Origin: Diprion similis
Taxonomy: Eukaryota > Arthropoda > Insecta > Hymenoptera > Diprionidae
Reading direction: 5' to 3'
Assembly (NCBI RefSeq): GCF_021155765.1
Contig: NC_060113.1
Span: 10,679,001-10,743,000 of the forward strand
Length of the DNA: 64,000 nt
Shown: one piece after another, positions 11,626 to 21,485 of the stretch
How positions within the stretch are numbered: position 1 is the first letter of the stretch
Layout of the letters: every line of letters starts with the position of its first letter
Position numbers and translations under genes: made by a program
Notes under the pieces: model-generated
Database searches by the model: none
The model's input: only the letters and a program-made list of their open reading frames with translations
Told to the model about the DNA's origin: nothing

Positions 11626-11922
11626 TTATGATTCGTAAAATGACGTGGTCTGCTGTCTACGATCGGGTCTGGTTGGCGCAAGACTAGTATTCATGTTTCG
11701 ATTTTTAATCGGTATCTGAGTTTGGCAAGTCTGTTGTGTAGGGAGCGCTTGAGATCTTGTGTCAGATGTTGGAAGTGTTGTGAGTTCTATAGCGTTTGTG
11801 ATTTCAATATTACGTTCTACTGAAAGGGTGGTGGGTTTCTTTTTGCGTAGGCAGTTTATTTTTAGTGATATTTTCTTGATGACGTATAGTAAGAACAGTC
11901 CAATTCTGGAAGATATATTCAA
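11626..11922 (-). pseudogene. Short ORF downstream of pol, one hydrophobic segment, unknown
   Basis: A 98-residue frame follows the end of pol by about 40 bp. Near its start is a hydrophobic run (IGLFLLYVIKKISL) followed by basic residues and a Thr/Gln-rich polar tail. This is the place of env in 17.6-type elements, and the pattern would fit the membrane anchor and tail of an Env remnant. No surface-subunit sequence is visible, so this is only a possibility. Confidence 0.3.
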
Positions 11923-11963
11923 GTTGGTTTCAGCGGACGAGGCGGTGTGTTTATTTTTATTTC

Positions 11964-13037
11964 TTATCCAGTTGCTAATTTTATTTTGTTATTGTGTACT
12001 ACCTTGGTCTTGTAGTCGTTAATCTGTAGTTTGGCGTAGATATTATCAATAATATCGATTATTTCGTACGGCCCGTGGTAGTGATCGTCGAGTTTTGTCC
12101 TCGTCTCGCTTATTAGATACACCTAGTCACGGCTTGAAAAGAACGCTCGTTTACATTTTTGTCGTACTGTTTTTTAGATTTACTTTTAGCGTTTTTACTG
12201 TTATTTATCGTGTCGTCCCTGGTTTCTCGTAGTTTTGTGACGATTTCTCGTAAATAGTCTTCGTATGTCGCGGTCTCGGTCTGACGTCTGTTAATGTTGA
12301 AGGGCAGTCTGGCCACGGATCCGAAGATCAATTCATGTGGGGTAAATCCAGTGCTTTCGTGGACAGAGGTATTGTACGATAGCATCGCGAATATGACCCA
12401 CTTGTCCCAGTCGCTTTTGGTCCAAATGTGATGTTTCAAATATTCGATGAGAACGTGATTACTCCGTTCGAGGGAGCCATTGGGGCCATGGGGGCCGAGG
12501 GGGGACTGCGGGTAGATGCCGTCGTCTTGATTTGTTTGATTCTAAAAACTTTGGCCAGTTCCTTTATAACTGGGCTCAGTGAATTAGGATCCTGGCCGGT
12601 CAGAATTGAAAGTGGAGCTCCGAATGTGCAGATGAATTTTTCTGCCAGAGCTTTCGCGATAGTTTTCGAAGACGTTTCTTTCAGGGGTATTACTGTGGAA
12701 TATTTTGTCAAGTTATCTTGGATCGTCAATAGGTACTTATTTCCTGAGGCTGTTGTTGGTAAGGGCCCTACTATGTCCAAAGAAATTTTTTCAAAGGCTG
12801 TCGTCGGTGTGTCGGTGATGAGCATTGGCAATTTAGTCTTATTTCTAACAAGCTTTTTTCGTTGGCAGCTGTCGCACTCTCGTATGAATCGGTAAATATT
12901 TGGTTTCATGTTAGGCTAACAATAAAGGTTACGGATTCTTTTGAAAGTTTTTGTTACGCTCTTGTGACCTCCTATTACGGAGCTGTGATTCTCCTGAATT
13001 ATCTCTTCGCGCTGTTCAGGTGAAGGTGTGTAAATCT
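11964..13037 (-). pseudogene. Integrase of the macro-domain Gypsy element
   Basis: This enzyme would insert the cDNA into chromosomes. The HHCC zinc domain is at about 12840-13010 (ENHSSVIGGH, CDSCQ). A TGG-to-TAG stop at 12916-12918 interrupts it. The core has LDIVGP (first Asp); the second Asp position reads TGQDPN, so the Asp of TDQG appears to be Gly. The Glu survives as NGSLERSN in a shifted frame near 12455-12475. The C-terminal GPY-type region (HGPYEIIDI ... VVHNNKIKL) ends at TAA 11964-11966, after a TAG near 12118. It is inactive as it stands. Macro domain B is joined directly upstream in the same frame. Confidence 0.85.
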
Positions 13038-13400
13038 CGCAAAGGCATATTGTTACTATAATTTCTGATTCATTAAATATCCCTCGAATCACATTTTTGA
13101 TCGGTAGCCAATTTAATTTATCAAAGTCGCTGCCTGTTTTTGAAATTGAGAATGAGTAACGTAATGTCGTGCGATTGTAGTATTTCTCTGTTGTAATGAG
13201 GCTGAAAACAAATCTTTTCTCCATTGGTAAAATGATCACTGATTTTACTTCTGGTTCCTGTGCTCGTAGCGTTTCTGAGTTCAAGTATCCAATGTCTAGT
13301 GATTGTTTACCAACACCCTTTCTTGAAATAAAATCCGCAGATATACAGTGTACGTAATTATCTTGCATCATTAAGATGTCGTCGTTTCTTTCGAATATGT
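13038..13400 (-). pseudogene. Macro domain B (OARD1-like) fused upstream of integrase
   Basis: Macro domains bind ADP-ribose, and OARD1/TARG1-type members remove it from proteins. The frame shows NYVHCISADF...KGVGKQ, corresponding to the HCIS-ED-..GAGIA loop of OARD1. It continues with RFVFSLITTEKYYN (RYIYYLITK...) and FDKLNWLPIKNVIRGIF (LDRLQW...), ending VTICLCE. About 18 residues seem to be missing before SISKTGSDFDKLNW, where the family has a helix and the GCGLD loop; the Asp is kept but GCG is GSD. The reading frame is continuous with the integrase zinc domain. Family assignment is by recognised motifs, not a search. Confidence 0.75.
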
Positions 13401-13794
13401 TTGTCAGTTGTAGTGGTGCGTTGACGAGATCTTGTTGCCGAGGCTGAAAATGAGAGCAGGCGGGTATGGGTAGAGCATGATTCCGGTTATCAGCTATGAC
13501 GTTGGCATCAGGTGGGCCTGTAGTGTAACGTGCCAGAATTCGCTCATTATATCATTCAAACAATTTTATCAATCTATCCTTCCGATCAGAAATAAATGAA
13601 GGTGTAGGGCAAAACGGAACCCCACAATCTCGAGCGGACCGCAGCCGTCGGCAACAAGCTTCACTCGAGCCGCCGCGCGGTACCGACTCCCTCGCTATTT
13701 CTCGCATAAACAAAACAATGCAAAATCATGAATAAATAGAGCTAAATTAATCGATAAAACCGGAGAATCAGATCTGCTCATTCCTATTGAGGTG

Positions 13795-14205
13795 GTGCAT
13801 CGCGGATCGTACTTCGGTCTTTCTGTCTGTCAAAACCCAATAGTTGATTAACTACTTGCATTTGATACTCGGAGCTACAAGTCCCATCATCGCGGATCGC
13901 ACTTCGGTCTTTCTGCCTGTCTCCGGTTTGTGGTCGAGAGTTAACGTAGAATCCTTGCTTATTTAAATTATTTTTCAACTCTTCTCGTTGGCGACGCATC
14001 GCGGATTGTACATCGGTCCTTCTGCCTGTCAAAACCGTTTGAATTTGCTCATAACATTTTTGGATTTGAATTAAATAACTCTTCTCCCTGGGAAAGCATC
14101 GCGGAGTGTACTTCGGTTTCTCTGCCTGTCGGACCTTTTGACATTACGAGTTAAATCAACAGTGGTGTCCGCAGATTGATTTCGGTCTTTCTTGCCCGCT
14201 AAACT
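13795..14205. repeat. Five imperfect tandem repeats with an invariant core
   Basis: The core ATCGCGGATCG(T/C)ACTTCGGTCTTTC (shown as pieces) recurs near 13798, 13890, 13996 and 14097, with a more divergent copy near 14165. Spacing is roughly 90-110 bp. Spacers differ while the core is kept. On the minus strand the core reads DRQKDRSAIRD in a short frame (13784-14032), but the frame does not cover all units, so a nucleic-acid role is likelier. Confidence 0.7.
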
Positions 14206-16747
14206 GTCTTGATTTTTGAAAATAAAGAGCAGATCTTAGAATTTAAATTCATTCTTCAGCTTCCTGCAATTCGCCCAGTCAATTCAAATATACAACCTTC
14301 CGTATTTCGCACTATTGCAAATGTTACGTGACAAGTGTAACCTTGTTCTCCCGTTAAATATAAAATCTCACATCGTCAGCAGGCCCTCGCAAAATTTAGA
14401 AGGACAAAGCCGAACGCGAAATTATCATGTAATTTATAGCATCCCAATAGTGGATGTATTGCCATTTTATTATTATATGTTCATGTACTGAGAGTTCACT
14501 ATCAATAATTCCTTTCATCTCATCGAATGATAATATATAAATATTAATTGTCCGACTCACTTTACCGAATTATTTAATAACAGACTTAACCATAAGTACC
14601 CATCCAACCCAAATACACTTAATATTGTGCTAATTCCTAGACACCCAACACCTATATTCCTACCGCACATACGTTCTCATTTCCTGAATAAACGAAAAAT
14701 TGACAAATTTCTATATATGTTGTAACGGGCTTTTTACCTCAACAGGGGGAAGGCGAGGTCGGCACAGAGGCTCGTTTACAAAAAATGGCGTTGACCAACA
14801 CGGCAATAGAAAGATGAAAAAAATTAAGATTGACGGCGCCGCAGGACAGGTGTTGGGCGCCAGGCTCGAGAGAGCCGTAAGAGACTATACTCTTACCAGA
14901 TTCGAAATTTACCGTCCAATAGCATTCGTTCGCCGACTCGAACGGCGAACCAAACTCACACAACCAAATCTCAAAGCGAAACTATAGCAGGGGCAAGCAC
15001 AAACAAGAACAGCCGACTAGCTAGCGGTGAGGGGAACGTGGGCGCGAAGGTAAAATAGTATCTTTGATAATCGAATGATTATAGATGTAATTACCAGCAT
15101 TTATTAACAAGCAACGCCGTTACGGCAAGGCAGAAGGCAACAGGCAATAAAATATTTACACGGCAAGCGGTCTTATCGGTGACGGTACGCTTCGATACAA
15201 TTCAAAATAAATACAAATAAAACAAAATAGCATAAAATGTAACACAGCAACAAAATTAAACAATTCAATATAACACGGCAAAAATCAAGCGGTATAAGCT
15301 AGAAGCGACGAGCGGCAAGCGACCAAGATAGGCGAATTATAAGCGACGTAAAATCATTAACAGTTCAATAACTCATGCGACTACAGAATCGTCGTGGAGC
15401 AAATTCGTTAACACTTTCAAAGCGCAAAACAAGGCAGAACAATTCCAAAAACAAACTTGCTAACAATCTAACAGTTTCACAAGTACAAGATAATCTTCCT
15501 TCGCTTTTTCTATAATATCGGCACGGTCGCCTGTCGCTGCTTGACGGTGGTAGTTACGCTCGGCAACGACGGCATGGGCGCACACACTCACTCACAGATT
15601 CTCTCTCTCTCTCACACTCACGTACTTGGTACGCGGCCGGAAAGCGGCACAGTACACAATCTATTACAAGTTATACGGTACAATAAAGCGGCAAAAGATA
15701 AACGAATGAACAACTAGAGTATCTTATCGTAATTATAACAACTCAAGGTAGCAATTAAAATCAGAAATACAATTGAATAGAAAAGCTTAGCTACCACGAG
15801 GCTCGCGGGCTTTCACACAAAATGGCCGACCGCAGCCGGCCGGCAACCTGTTACTGGCGAAAAATGGCCTGAGGTCGTAGAGAATCTATAGCCAGCGAGA
15901 TTCGGGATGGTGACAGCCTACCTTTTTACGGCAAACAACGCCCGGTTCTTCAAAAAAAAAACAAGAGCGGCAACGGTTCCTCCTCGGCAGAGACACAGAA
16001 AAAGGACAACAACTGAACTCGACTTCAAATTCTCAATACAATTTCCACAGCAATTATGCACTACGATAAATTACAGAAATATCAGCAGCGCAGCGCAAGG
16101 GAGAGTGAGGTGGCCGCCGGCCCTCGGCGATCACGATCCCGCGGTGACGCTACGGGAGGGGATGATAGGTAGATTGGCGAGAGACAGGCGGGAGCCTAGG
16201 TAGCCGGTCTGTTCGCCGCGCTGTGCTGCGGGTTGCGAGGGTGGTCTGGCGATGGCGGAAATGTCCTCTCGGCATCGGCGAGCCCAGGGGGAGACTGAGT
16301 CCGGTTGTTTGTGGGTGCCGGGTGGCAAGGCCGGTCTTATCGGGAGGCTCAGGTGGAGGCAACTCGACCCCTGGGCGGCAGCGGCAGTATGTCCTTGGCG
16401 GCATCGAGGTCCGAGCAAGCAACAGCGCGACTACTGGGTCCGGGGCTTCGAACTCCACGCCGGTCGTCCTGTGGTCCCTCCGCGTTTCCCGCGACGGCAG
16501 CGCATGGTGGTCGTTGGATGGCGGCGGCATTGGCGGCGGCAGTGGCGGCGGCAGTGGCTGTCACCTCAGAGAATGGGTTGGGGGAGTAACAAAAAGCATT
16601 AGCAACAATACATAAATCTTAAAGCTAACTCTGGTTGTTCATTGGCGGCACGGCAGGACTCTCCCTTGCTCTTTAAGAGCGCTTGACGCGGCCGCCTGGG
16701 AGTGGAGGTGCGGGTCGGTGACGGGCTGGTAGACCCGCCACGTCACA
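14206..16747. other. Body of the solo long LTR, no gene supported
   Basis: AT-rich to about 16080, then GC-rich with ggcggc-type triplets (16500-16565). Frames in the GC-rich part on both strands overlap one another and look like composition effects. A CT/CA microsatellite is at about 15590-15625. Confidence 0.5.
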
Positions 16748-17099
16748 ATGTATACAGTTCGCCTTGTCTACCCAATGTATTGCCTACGCTCATTTTCTTG
16801 TACCAAGATGATTCAATGCCCATGGTAACGTCCAAACGTCCTGAGAAGGAACTCATTGCTCTCCGTTTGACATTTCCGCTTCGTTCCTTAGATAACATTG
16901 CTAGAAAGCAATTGGCGCCCAACAAAACATAACATATAGAAATATAAAGTGCACTCGGCCGGAGTGTCACACTAGCACACTTGAATGTGTTGTGTGTCGG
17001 TTCGTTTGATTTGTATCGTTCCGGCTGCGCGATACTTGTTGTTTGTTCTGGTAAGTCTATAATGCCATTGTTCGAGTCAGGTACGGCATTTTGATTTCT

Positions 17100-17502
17100 T
17101 TCGAACGAGCAAATATTGAGTTGAACATCTGAGTATCGGAAAATGTGGTATATCATTATTTCAACGATCTTCCAGTCTAAGCTATCTAGTCCGCAGCCTA
17201 ATTTTGGTATTGAGAGTGTCTGGCAGTTTTCTGAATTTAATTTTAATGCTAAGGTTCGTAGAGTTCTATACATGCTAGGGTACATAGGTTTTTGAAAATA
17301 TCGCTGTTTGGTTACCAAATTGAAAATCTTGACATCGTTGTACCGTGTTACTATCACGTCTCCGATGTTAGAGGAATGTGATTTAATCGTGTTGCGATTC
17401 ATGATGATGCGCCGTATCATTTCTTGAGCAATTCCGAATCCTAAAACAATCGGCTTGCATACAATGCGCTATGTTGTCATTTCGTGTGAATATGTCTTCT
17501 TT
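17100..17502 (-). pseudogene. Macro domain A (OARD1-like) of the Gypsy element, one-base frameshift
   Basis: The start reads EDIFTRNDNIAHCMQAD, then after one extra T (about 17453) VLGFGIAQEM, equivalent to the HC...GAGIA phosphate-binding region. The second half has NLVTKQRYFQKPMY and the signature SIPKLGCGLDSLDW, ending VQLNICSFE. The GCGLD motif, including the Asp used by OARD1-type hydrolases, is intact. It is about 135 residues long, normal for the family. It follows the disordered linker after RNase H and precedes macro B by about 90 residues once the solo LTR is discounted. Family knowledge: ADP-ribose binding or removal. That a retroelement uses it against host ADP-ribosylation is inference. 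Confidence 0.85.
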
Positions 17503-18310
17503 TGTTTCAGTAATGTTTTGTGGTTTGTGTCTTACGGTCGTGTCACGCTCGATTACGAATTGTTCAAATGATGGGATAGTTTTGATAGGGCGAGGTGTAG
17601 TAATGATAGGCTTTGTTCCTAACGCAGTAACAGCGTAAGGGGTTTTCGTTTTAATTTTTTTCATCTCTGTTGCTGACGCTGAATTGTCACTGAGTTTATG
17701 TTTTGTCGATTTCTGTTGTTGGTAGTATCTACTGCGATCAGATGCAGAGTGAGGGTCAGCCGAACCTACTTGGTAAGCGTGGCGGTTATTCGAGGGGAAG
17801 TGAGGTGATTCAGCTGAGACGGCCTGTGGTTCAGTCTTTCTCGGCCGAAGATCGTAGGAATGAGATCGAGTGCGACTAGTGTTCGCTATCCTATCGTCTT
17901 GGGGTACAGGTAGTATATAACTTGTTTGTTGGTGAGTCACATCGTATTTCTCGGTAATCTTGTGTCGGTCGGAGTTTAAAGGGGCGTTCGTGGACAGGTA
18001 GTCGTGTTTCTTCTTTATTTTGGCGTTAACGATTGGAAAACTATCTGTAGTTGTATCGGATGTATTTGTTGCATTGAAACTATCGTTATCGTATGTCGTC
18101 ATAGGTAAAGCGGTCGTAGCGTAAGTAGGGAGTCGTTTGGACAAAGGTACGTCATCTAATGTCTCGTTATCTGTGGATGAATCTGTTATTGTTTCATCAT
18201 TGTATGTGAAACGTTTATTTCTTTTCGATTTATTAGGGAGCCTTCGGGTCAACGGTTAATCATCATCCGACCCTTTGGGTAGATCGTCGTCGCTTGAAGT
18301 GCAGTTGGGA
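17503..18310 (-). pseudogene. Disordered linker of Pol between RNase H and macro A
   Basis: About 270 residues rich in Thr, Ser, Asn, Arg and Lys, without recognisable domains (for example RSHSYDLRPRK, KKIKTKTPY). The frame is open from 18252 down to the start of macro A and is joined upstream to the RNase H tail through a short broken stretch (18253-18316). Usual 17.6-type elements go almost directly from RNase H to the integrase zinc domain, so this region is additional. Confidence 0.6.
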
Positions 18311-18316
18311 ATGTGA

Positions 18317-19717
18317 TTACGTTTCGCGGGTTTTTAGTAGGCTGTTAATCGGTTTTCGAGAGGTATATTGTCCATTTAGATATCTGTAGTTGAGTCCGGG
18401 GTCGCGGTCGGAATTTGTGGTACAGAATGACATTTCCGAGTTCGAGCAGGGCTTCTGACGTTTTTTAGGATCGGGGTTTGGCGATTCGTCAGTACTTGGT
18501 CGTGGAAGGCGAGGAAATCGGTGGGTTTCTTTTTTGTGTTTCGAAAAAATTTGGGTTAATGGTAGGTCTGAGTTATCACTGCGCTGACGTTTGATTGGTG
18601 AAACTTGTATTGTATCGACCGGATTACGTGATAGTGCATCCGCGTTCGCATTTTTTATACCCTTCTTGTGTTTCCATGTGTAGTCGTATTCTGCCAACTC
18701 TACGCCGGTTCAGCCTAAACGTGAATTAATATCTTTCGCGTTATTCAAATGTAGGAGAGGTTTGTGGTCTGTCACAAGGATAAATTTATGACCGTACAAG
18801 TATGGTCTGAAGTGTTAAATTGCGTCTTCAACGGCTAGTAATTCTTTGTCAATCACGGAGTAGTTGGTCTCGGCTTTCTTGAGTGTACGCGACATGTAAG
18901 CGATTGGGAGGCCATTGCCGATTTTGCCTTGGCTGAGGACGGCACCAATAGCATATTGAGATGCGTCGGTTGTCAGGATGAATGTTTCGTCGAATTTCGG
19001 ATACTGTAAAAGGGGTGCTTCGCGAATAACGTCACGCAATGATTCGAAAGCCAATTGTTGATCTGACGTCCAGAGATATTCAATGTCTTTCTTCAATAAC
19101 CCCGTGAGGGGCTCAGCGATTCTGGCGATGCTGCTAATGAAACGTCTGTAGTAACCGATTAATCTGAGGAATTGTTTTATTAGTTTCGTCGTCTTCGGGA
19201 ATGGACAGTCCTTAACGGCAGATATTTTGTTCGGGTCGGGTCTAACACCGTTTTCACTTATTATGTGGCCTAGGTACGCCACTTCTTTCCCCAAGAACTG
19301 GCATTTTTCGGTTTACAGTAATAAGTTCGCTGTCTGGAGTCGTTCTGCTGGTTGCTTAAATTCAATTTCATGTTCTCTTAGATTTCGCGCATGAATAACA
19401 ATATCGTCCAAATAGACAAAAGCGATGTTACCGTCTAATCCCGATAAAACTCGGTCCATGATCCTTTGGAAGGTTGCAGGTGCGTTTTTCAAACCGAACG
19501 GCATTCTGTTGAATTCGTAGTGACCTTTCGGTGTCGAAAATGCGGTTTTATGGCTGTTAGATGGATGCATAGGGATTTGGTGGAAACTGGATGCGAGATC
19601 AAAGATGGAGAAGTATTTAGCGTTACCTAGTTGCTCAAGGATGTCCGTAATGTTTGGGAGTGCGTATGCGTCACCGATAGTTCTGTCGTTCAGTTTCCTA
19701 AAATCTATCACCATTCT
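18317..19717 (-). pseudogene. Reverse transcriptase and RNase H of the macro-domain Gypsy element
   Basis: RT motifs in order are VIDFRKLNDRTIGD, FDLASSFHQIPM, GLKNAPATFQRIMD and VYLDDIVIHA, then the connection region (YLGHIISENGVRPD). RNase H has TTDASQYAIGAVLSQ, YSVIDKELLAV and ILVTDHKPLLHL, ending DALSRNPV near 18640. The catalytic YLDD is intact. All stops seen (19718-19720, 19313-19315, 18815-18817, 18711-18713) lie in the same frame as the coding sequence, which points to point decay without indels here. Confidence 0.85.
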
Positions 19718-20783
19718 CTATCGTCTGTTACCATCTGTGTCGGGTTTTTTCGGTACTACCAAGACGGGTAAGTTGTATGGTGACGGTGAGGATTTTATAA
19801 TGTCTTGCTGTGGGAGTTTTGATACCTGTCCTTTTATTTCGTCTTTGCGTATCTTCGGGAATCGGTATTGTTCAACGTTGATCGGGGTATCGTCTGTCGT
19901 TGGGATTGAGTGGAGAGCTTCAGAAGTTTTTGGTGGCAGGTTACCCGGTAGATAGAAAAGGTGGTTGTACGTGGTTGTTAATTCGATGACTGATCTTCTT
20001 TCTTCACTGTTTGAATCTGTGAGGTTCAGTGTATTAGTGACGGATTGTATGCGTGAGGATGCAGTATTAGTGCTCGTTGGTATGGAGTCAGGTTGTGTTA
20101 CTGATTTGTTGATGTGGAGTATATTCCGGATCGGATGTGTGGTGGTATTAGTAATTTGGGCGGTGCTGTTATATATGATAACCGCGATGTCAGTTTTGGC
20201 GAATGTTGTTGCGATTGTTCGGATGATTAATTCCCTTTTGGCCTTGCCTAATTCATTGGTTAAGTTCGGTATCGAGATGGACGTAATGTGGTCGTGTATG
20301 AGTTTATTTTTCACGTCGTTGACAGAATTGTGGGTATCTCCGATGTTTGGTTCATTGTAGTAGGCGTCTGTGACTATTGCGTGGTATACGAGTCGTTGTG
20401 AATCGAGCATTGTGTCCTCAATCGCTTTACCGACTGTCCGGTTTTTAAGATACGATATTAATTCGTATTTATTTAGGCTAAATGAATTTAGGATTCGACT
20501 AGAATTGCCGCGAATGATACAAAATGTTGTAGGTATAAATTGTAATATTGCATCTGGGGCGTGTGTTATGTCGTCGTCGGTGAAAGAAAGTGCACCATCT
20601 GTGACTGGCTGCAGTTTTACCGTTGGTATGTTTATCTCGACGGTTGATTCGTTTGTGTTGATTGCGTACGTATATGCGATACCATTCCTATTAGTTACCA
20701 TCGCTTTACCGCAGTGGATCTTATCCCCTAGTGTAACGTTATTGATGTATCCTTGTGTTAGTTCCGTATTTGTGCTTCTTAAC
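19718..20783 (-). pseudogene. Pol segment from protease end to RT start, with macro-like domain C
   Basis: The frame resumes immediately after the Mag-like insertion (TTAAC at 20779-20783) and reads GEALVT-like text (CGKAMVTNRNGIAYTYAIN), usual after protease in 17.6-type elements. After macro-like domain C it continues with LFYLPGNLPP, QYRFPKIRKDEI and SPYNLPVLVVPKK, the standard RT entry. It ends at TAG 19718-19720. Confidence 0.75.
20168..20512 (-). other. Macro-like domain C (divergent), between protease and RT
   Basis: Residues 139-214 of this Pol segment, from VYHAIVTDAYYNEP through SISIPNLTNELGKAKREL to FAKTDIAVIIY, align without large gaps with the second half of macro A (FNLVTKQRYFQKP, SIPKLGCGLDSLDW, YSDVQLNIC). 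Spacing between the landmarks is within one residue. The GCGLD loop is replaced by NLTNELG, so catalysis is unlikely even if the fold is kept. The first half is too divergent to align by eye. This is weaker than A and B. Confidence 0.45.
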
Positions 20784-20997
20784 TGTTGTGTTTCCACATT
20801 AAAACACAATGCATTTTACTATTATAATTTTATTGTAGTAATTCAGTTGTTACAGTCGAGCAAATCTGTAGCGTGTGTGCACTCTTAGCCATTGTAGACG
20901 ACAGACGTAGAGACGGACAAGACGGACAACAGACCCGTCACATAGTATAAACATGGTATATACAAGGTTGCGTACACCTTCACACACATACCTCACA
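20784..20997 (-). repeat. 3' LTR of the Mag-like Gypsy element
   Basis: 214 bp, TGTTGTGTTTCC...CCTCACA as read on the plus strand, about 96% identical by eye to 25259-25470. TTAAC lies outside it (20779-20783), matching the far side (25471-25475). Confidence 0.95.
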
Positions 20998-21010
20998 TTC
21001 CTCCACACTT
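20998..21010 (-). promoter_or_regulatory. Polypurine tract of the Mag-like element
   Basis: On the minus strand AAGTGTGGAGGAA lies directly before the 3' LTR; this is the expected plus-strand primer. Confidence 0.6.
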
Positions 21011-21065
21011 GATTAATAAACTTTCCTTGATTTACAAATCCAATCTATTTCTAGGTTTTATTAAT

Positions 21066-21485
21066 CTAGATGATTTTCGTACTGGCGTAATCTAGACTTA
21101 TTTTTACGTTCGACAACGCTTGTCCCTGGAGAATCTCCTGGTCTCCTGAATTACGTAAACTATCAGCTTCTGTCGCTGCACCTTGAGCTTCGTCTAGCAT
21201 AATTGATTCGGTTTTGTCTAGATTCTTGCAAGGTTCATTAGTCTCTCTTTGAATCACTTCTTTTGCTGTTGAAAATTCCAGACCCACGTTTAACTCAACA
21301 TCACTGTCCGAAGACTCAACTCTATTTCTCAAATGATCCGCATGGCAAAAACGAGACTTTTCCTCAACTAGAACTATATACGTTACAGGACTCATTATTT
21401 TAATTATACACCCCGGACTCCAATTTACCTTTTCTCATATGACCGATTTTACGAAAACTTTTTGACCCACGTCAAATGTCCTTTC
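21066..21485 (-). pseudogene. C-terminal Pol tail of the Mag-like element
   Basis: The frame 21066-21395 (109 residues) reads SPVTYIVLVEEKSRFCHADHLR near its start. This resembles the GP-.-SY-V-.-G---HAD-LR tail of Mag/K02A2.6-type integrases, followed by an acidic stretch. It is separated from the integrase core by a stop or frameshift near 21400-21486. Confidence 0.6.

Larger units (their letters stand above)
13524..16971 (+). mobile_element. Solo long LTR (3.45 kb) inserted between macro A and macro B
   Basis: It starts TGTAACGTGCC (13524) and ends GGAGTGTCACA (16971). The flanks are GTAG and CTAG, a 4-bp duplication with one mismatch. Removing it puts the linker downstream of macro A in frame with the linker upstream of macro B. 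Like the intact element at 44583-57200, the LTR contains a primer-site-like TGGCGCCCAAC (16913-16923) a short way before its 3' end. The right part (16100-16740) is GC-rich. An alternative right end is CGTCACA at 16747, but that gives neither a duplication nor a rejoined frame. Confidence 0.7.

Noticed and set aside
16223..16615. Several overlapping frames on both strands in the GC-rich part of the solo LTR
   Set aside because: GC-rich triplet composition opens many frames at once; none has a domain.
13524..16747. Right end of the solo LTR at CGTCACA (16747)
   Set aside because: Gives no target duplication and leaves a frame break; the end at 16971 explains both.
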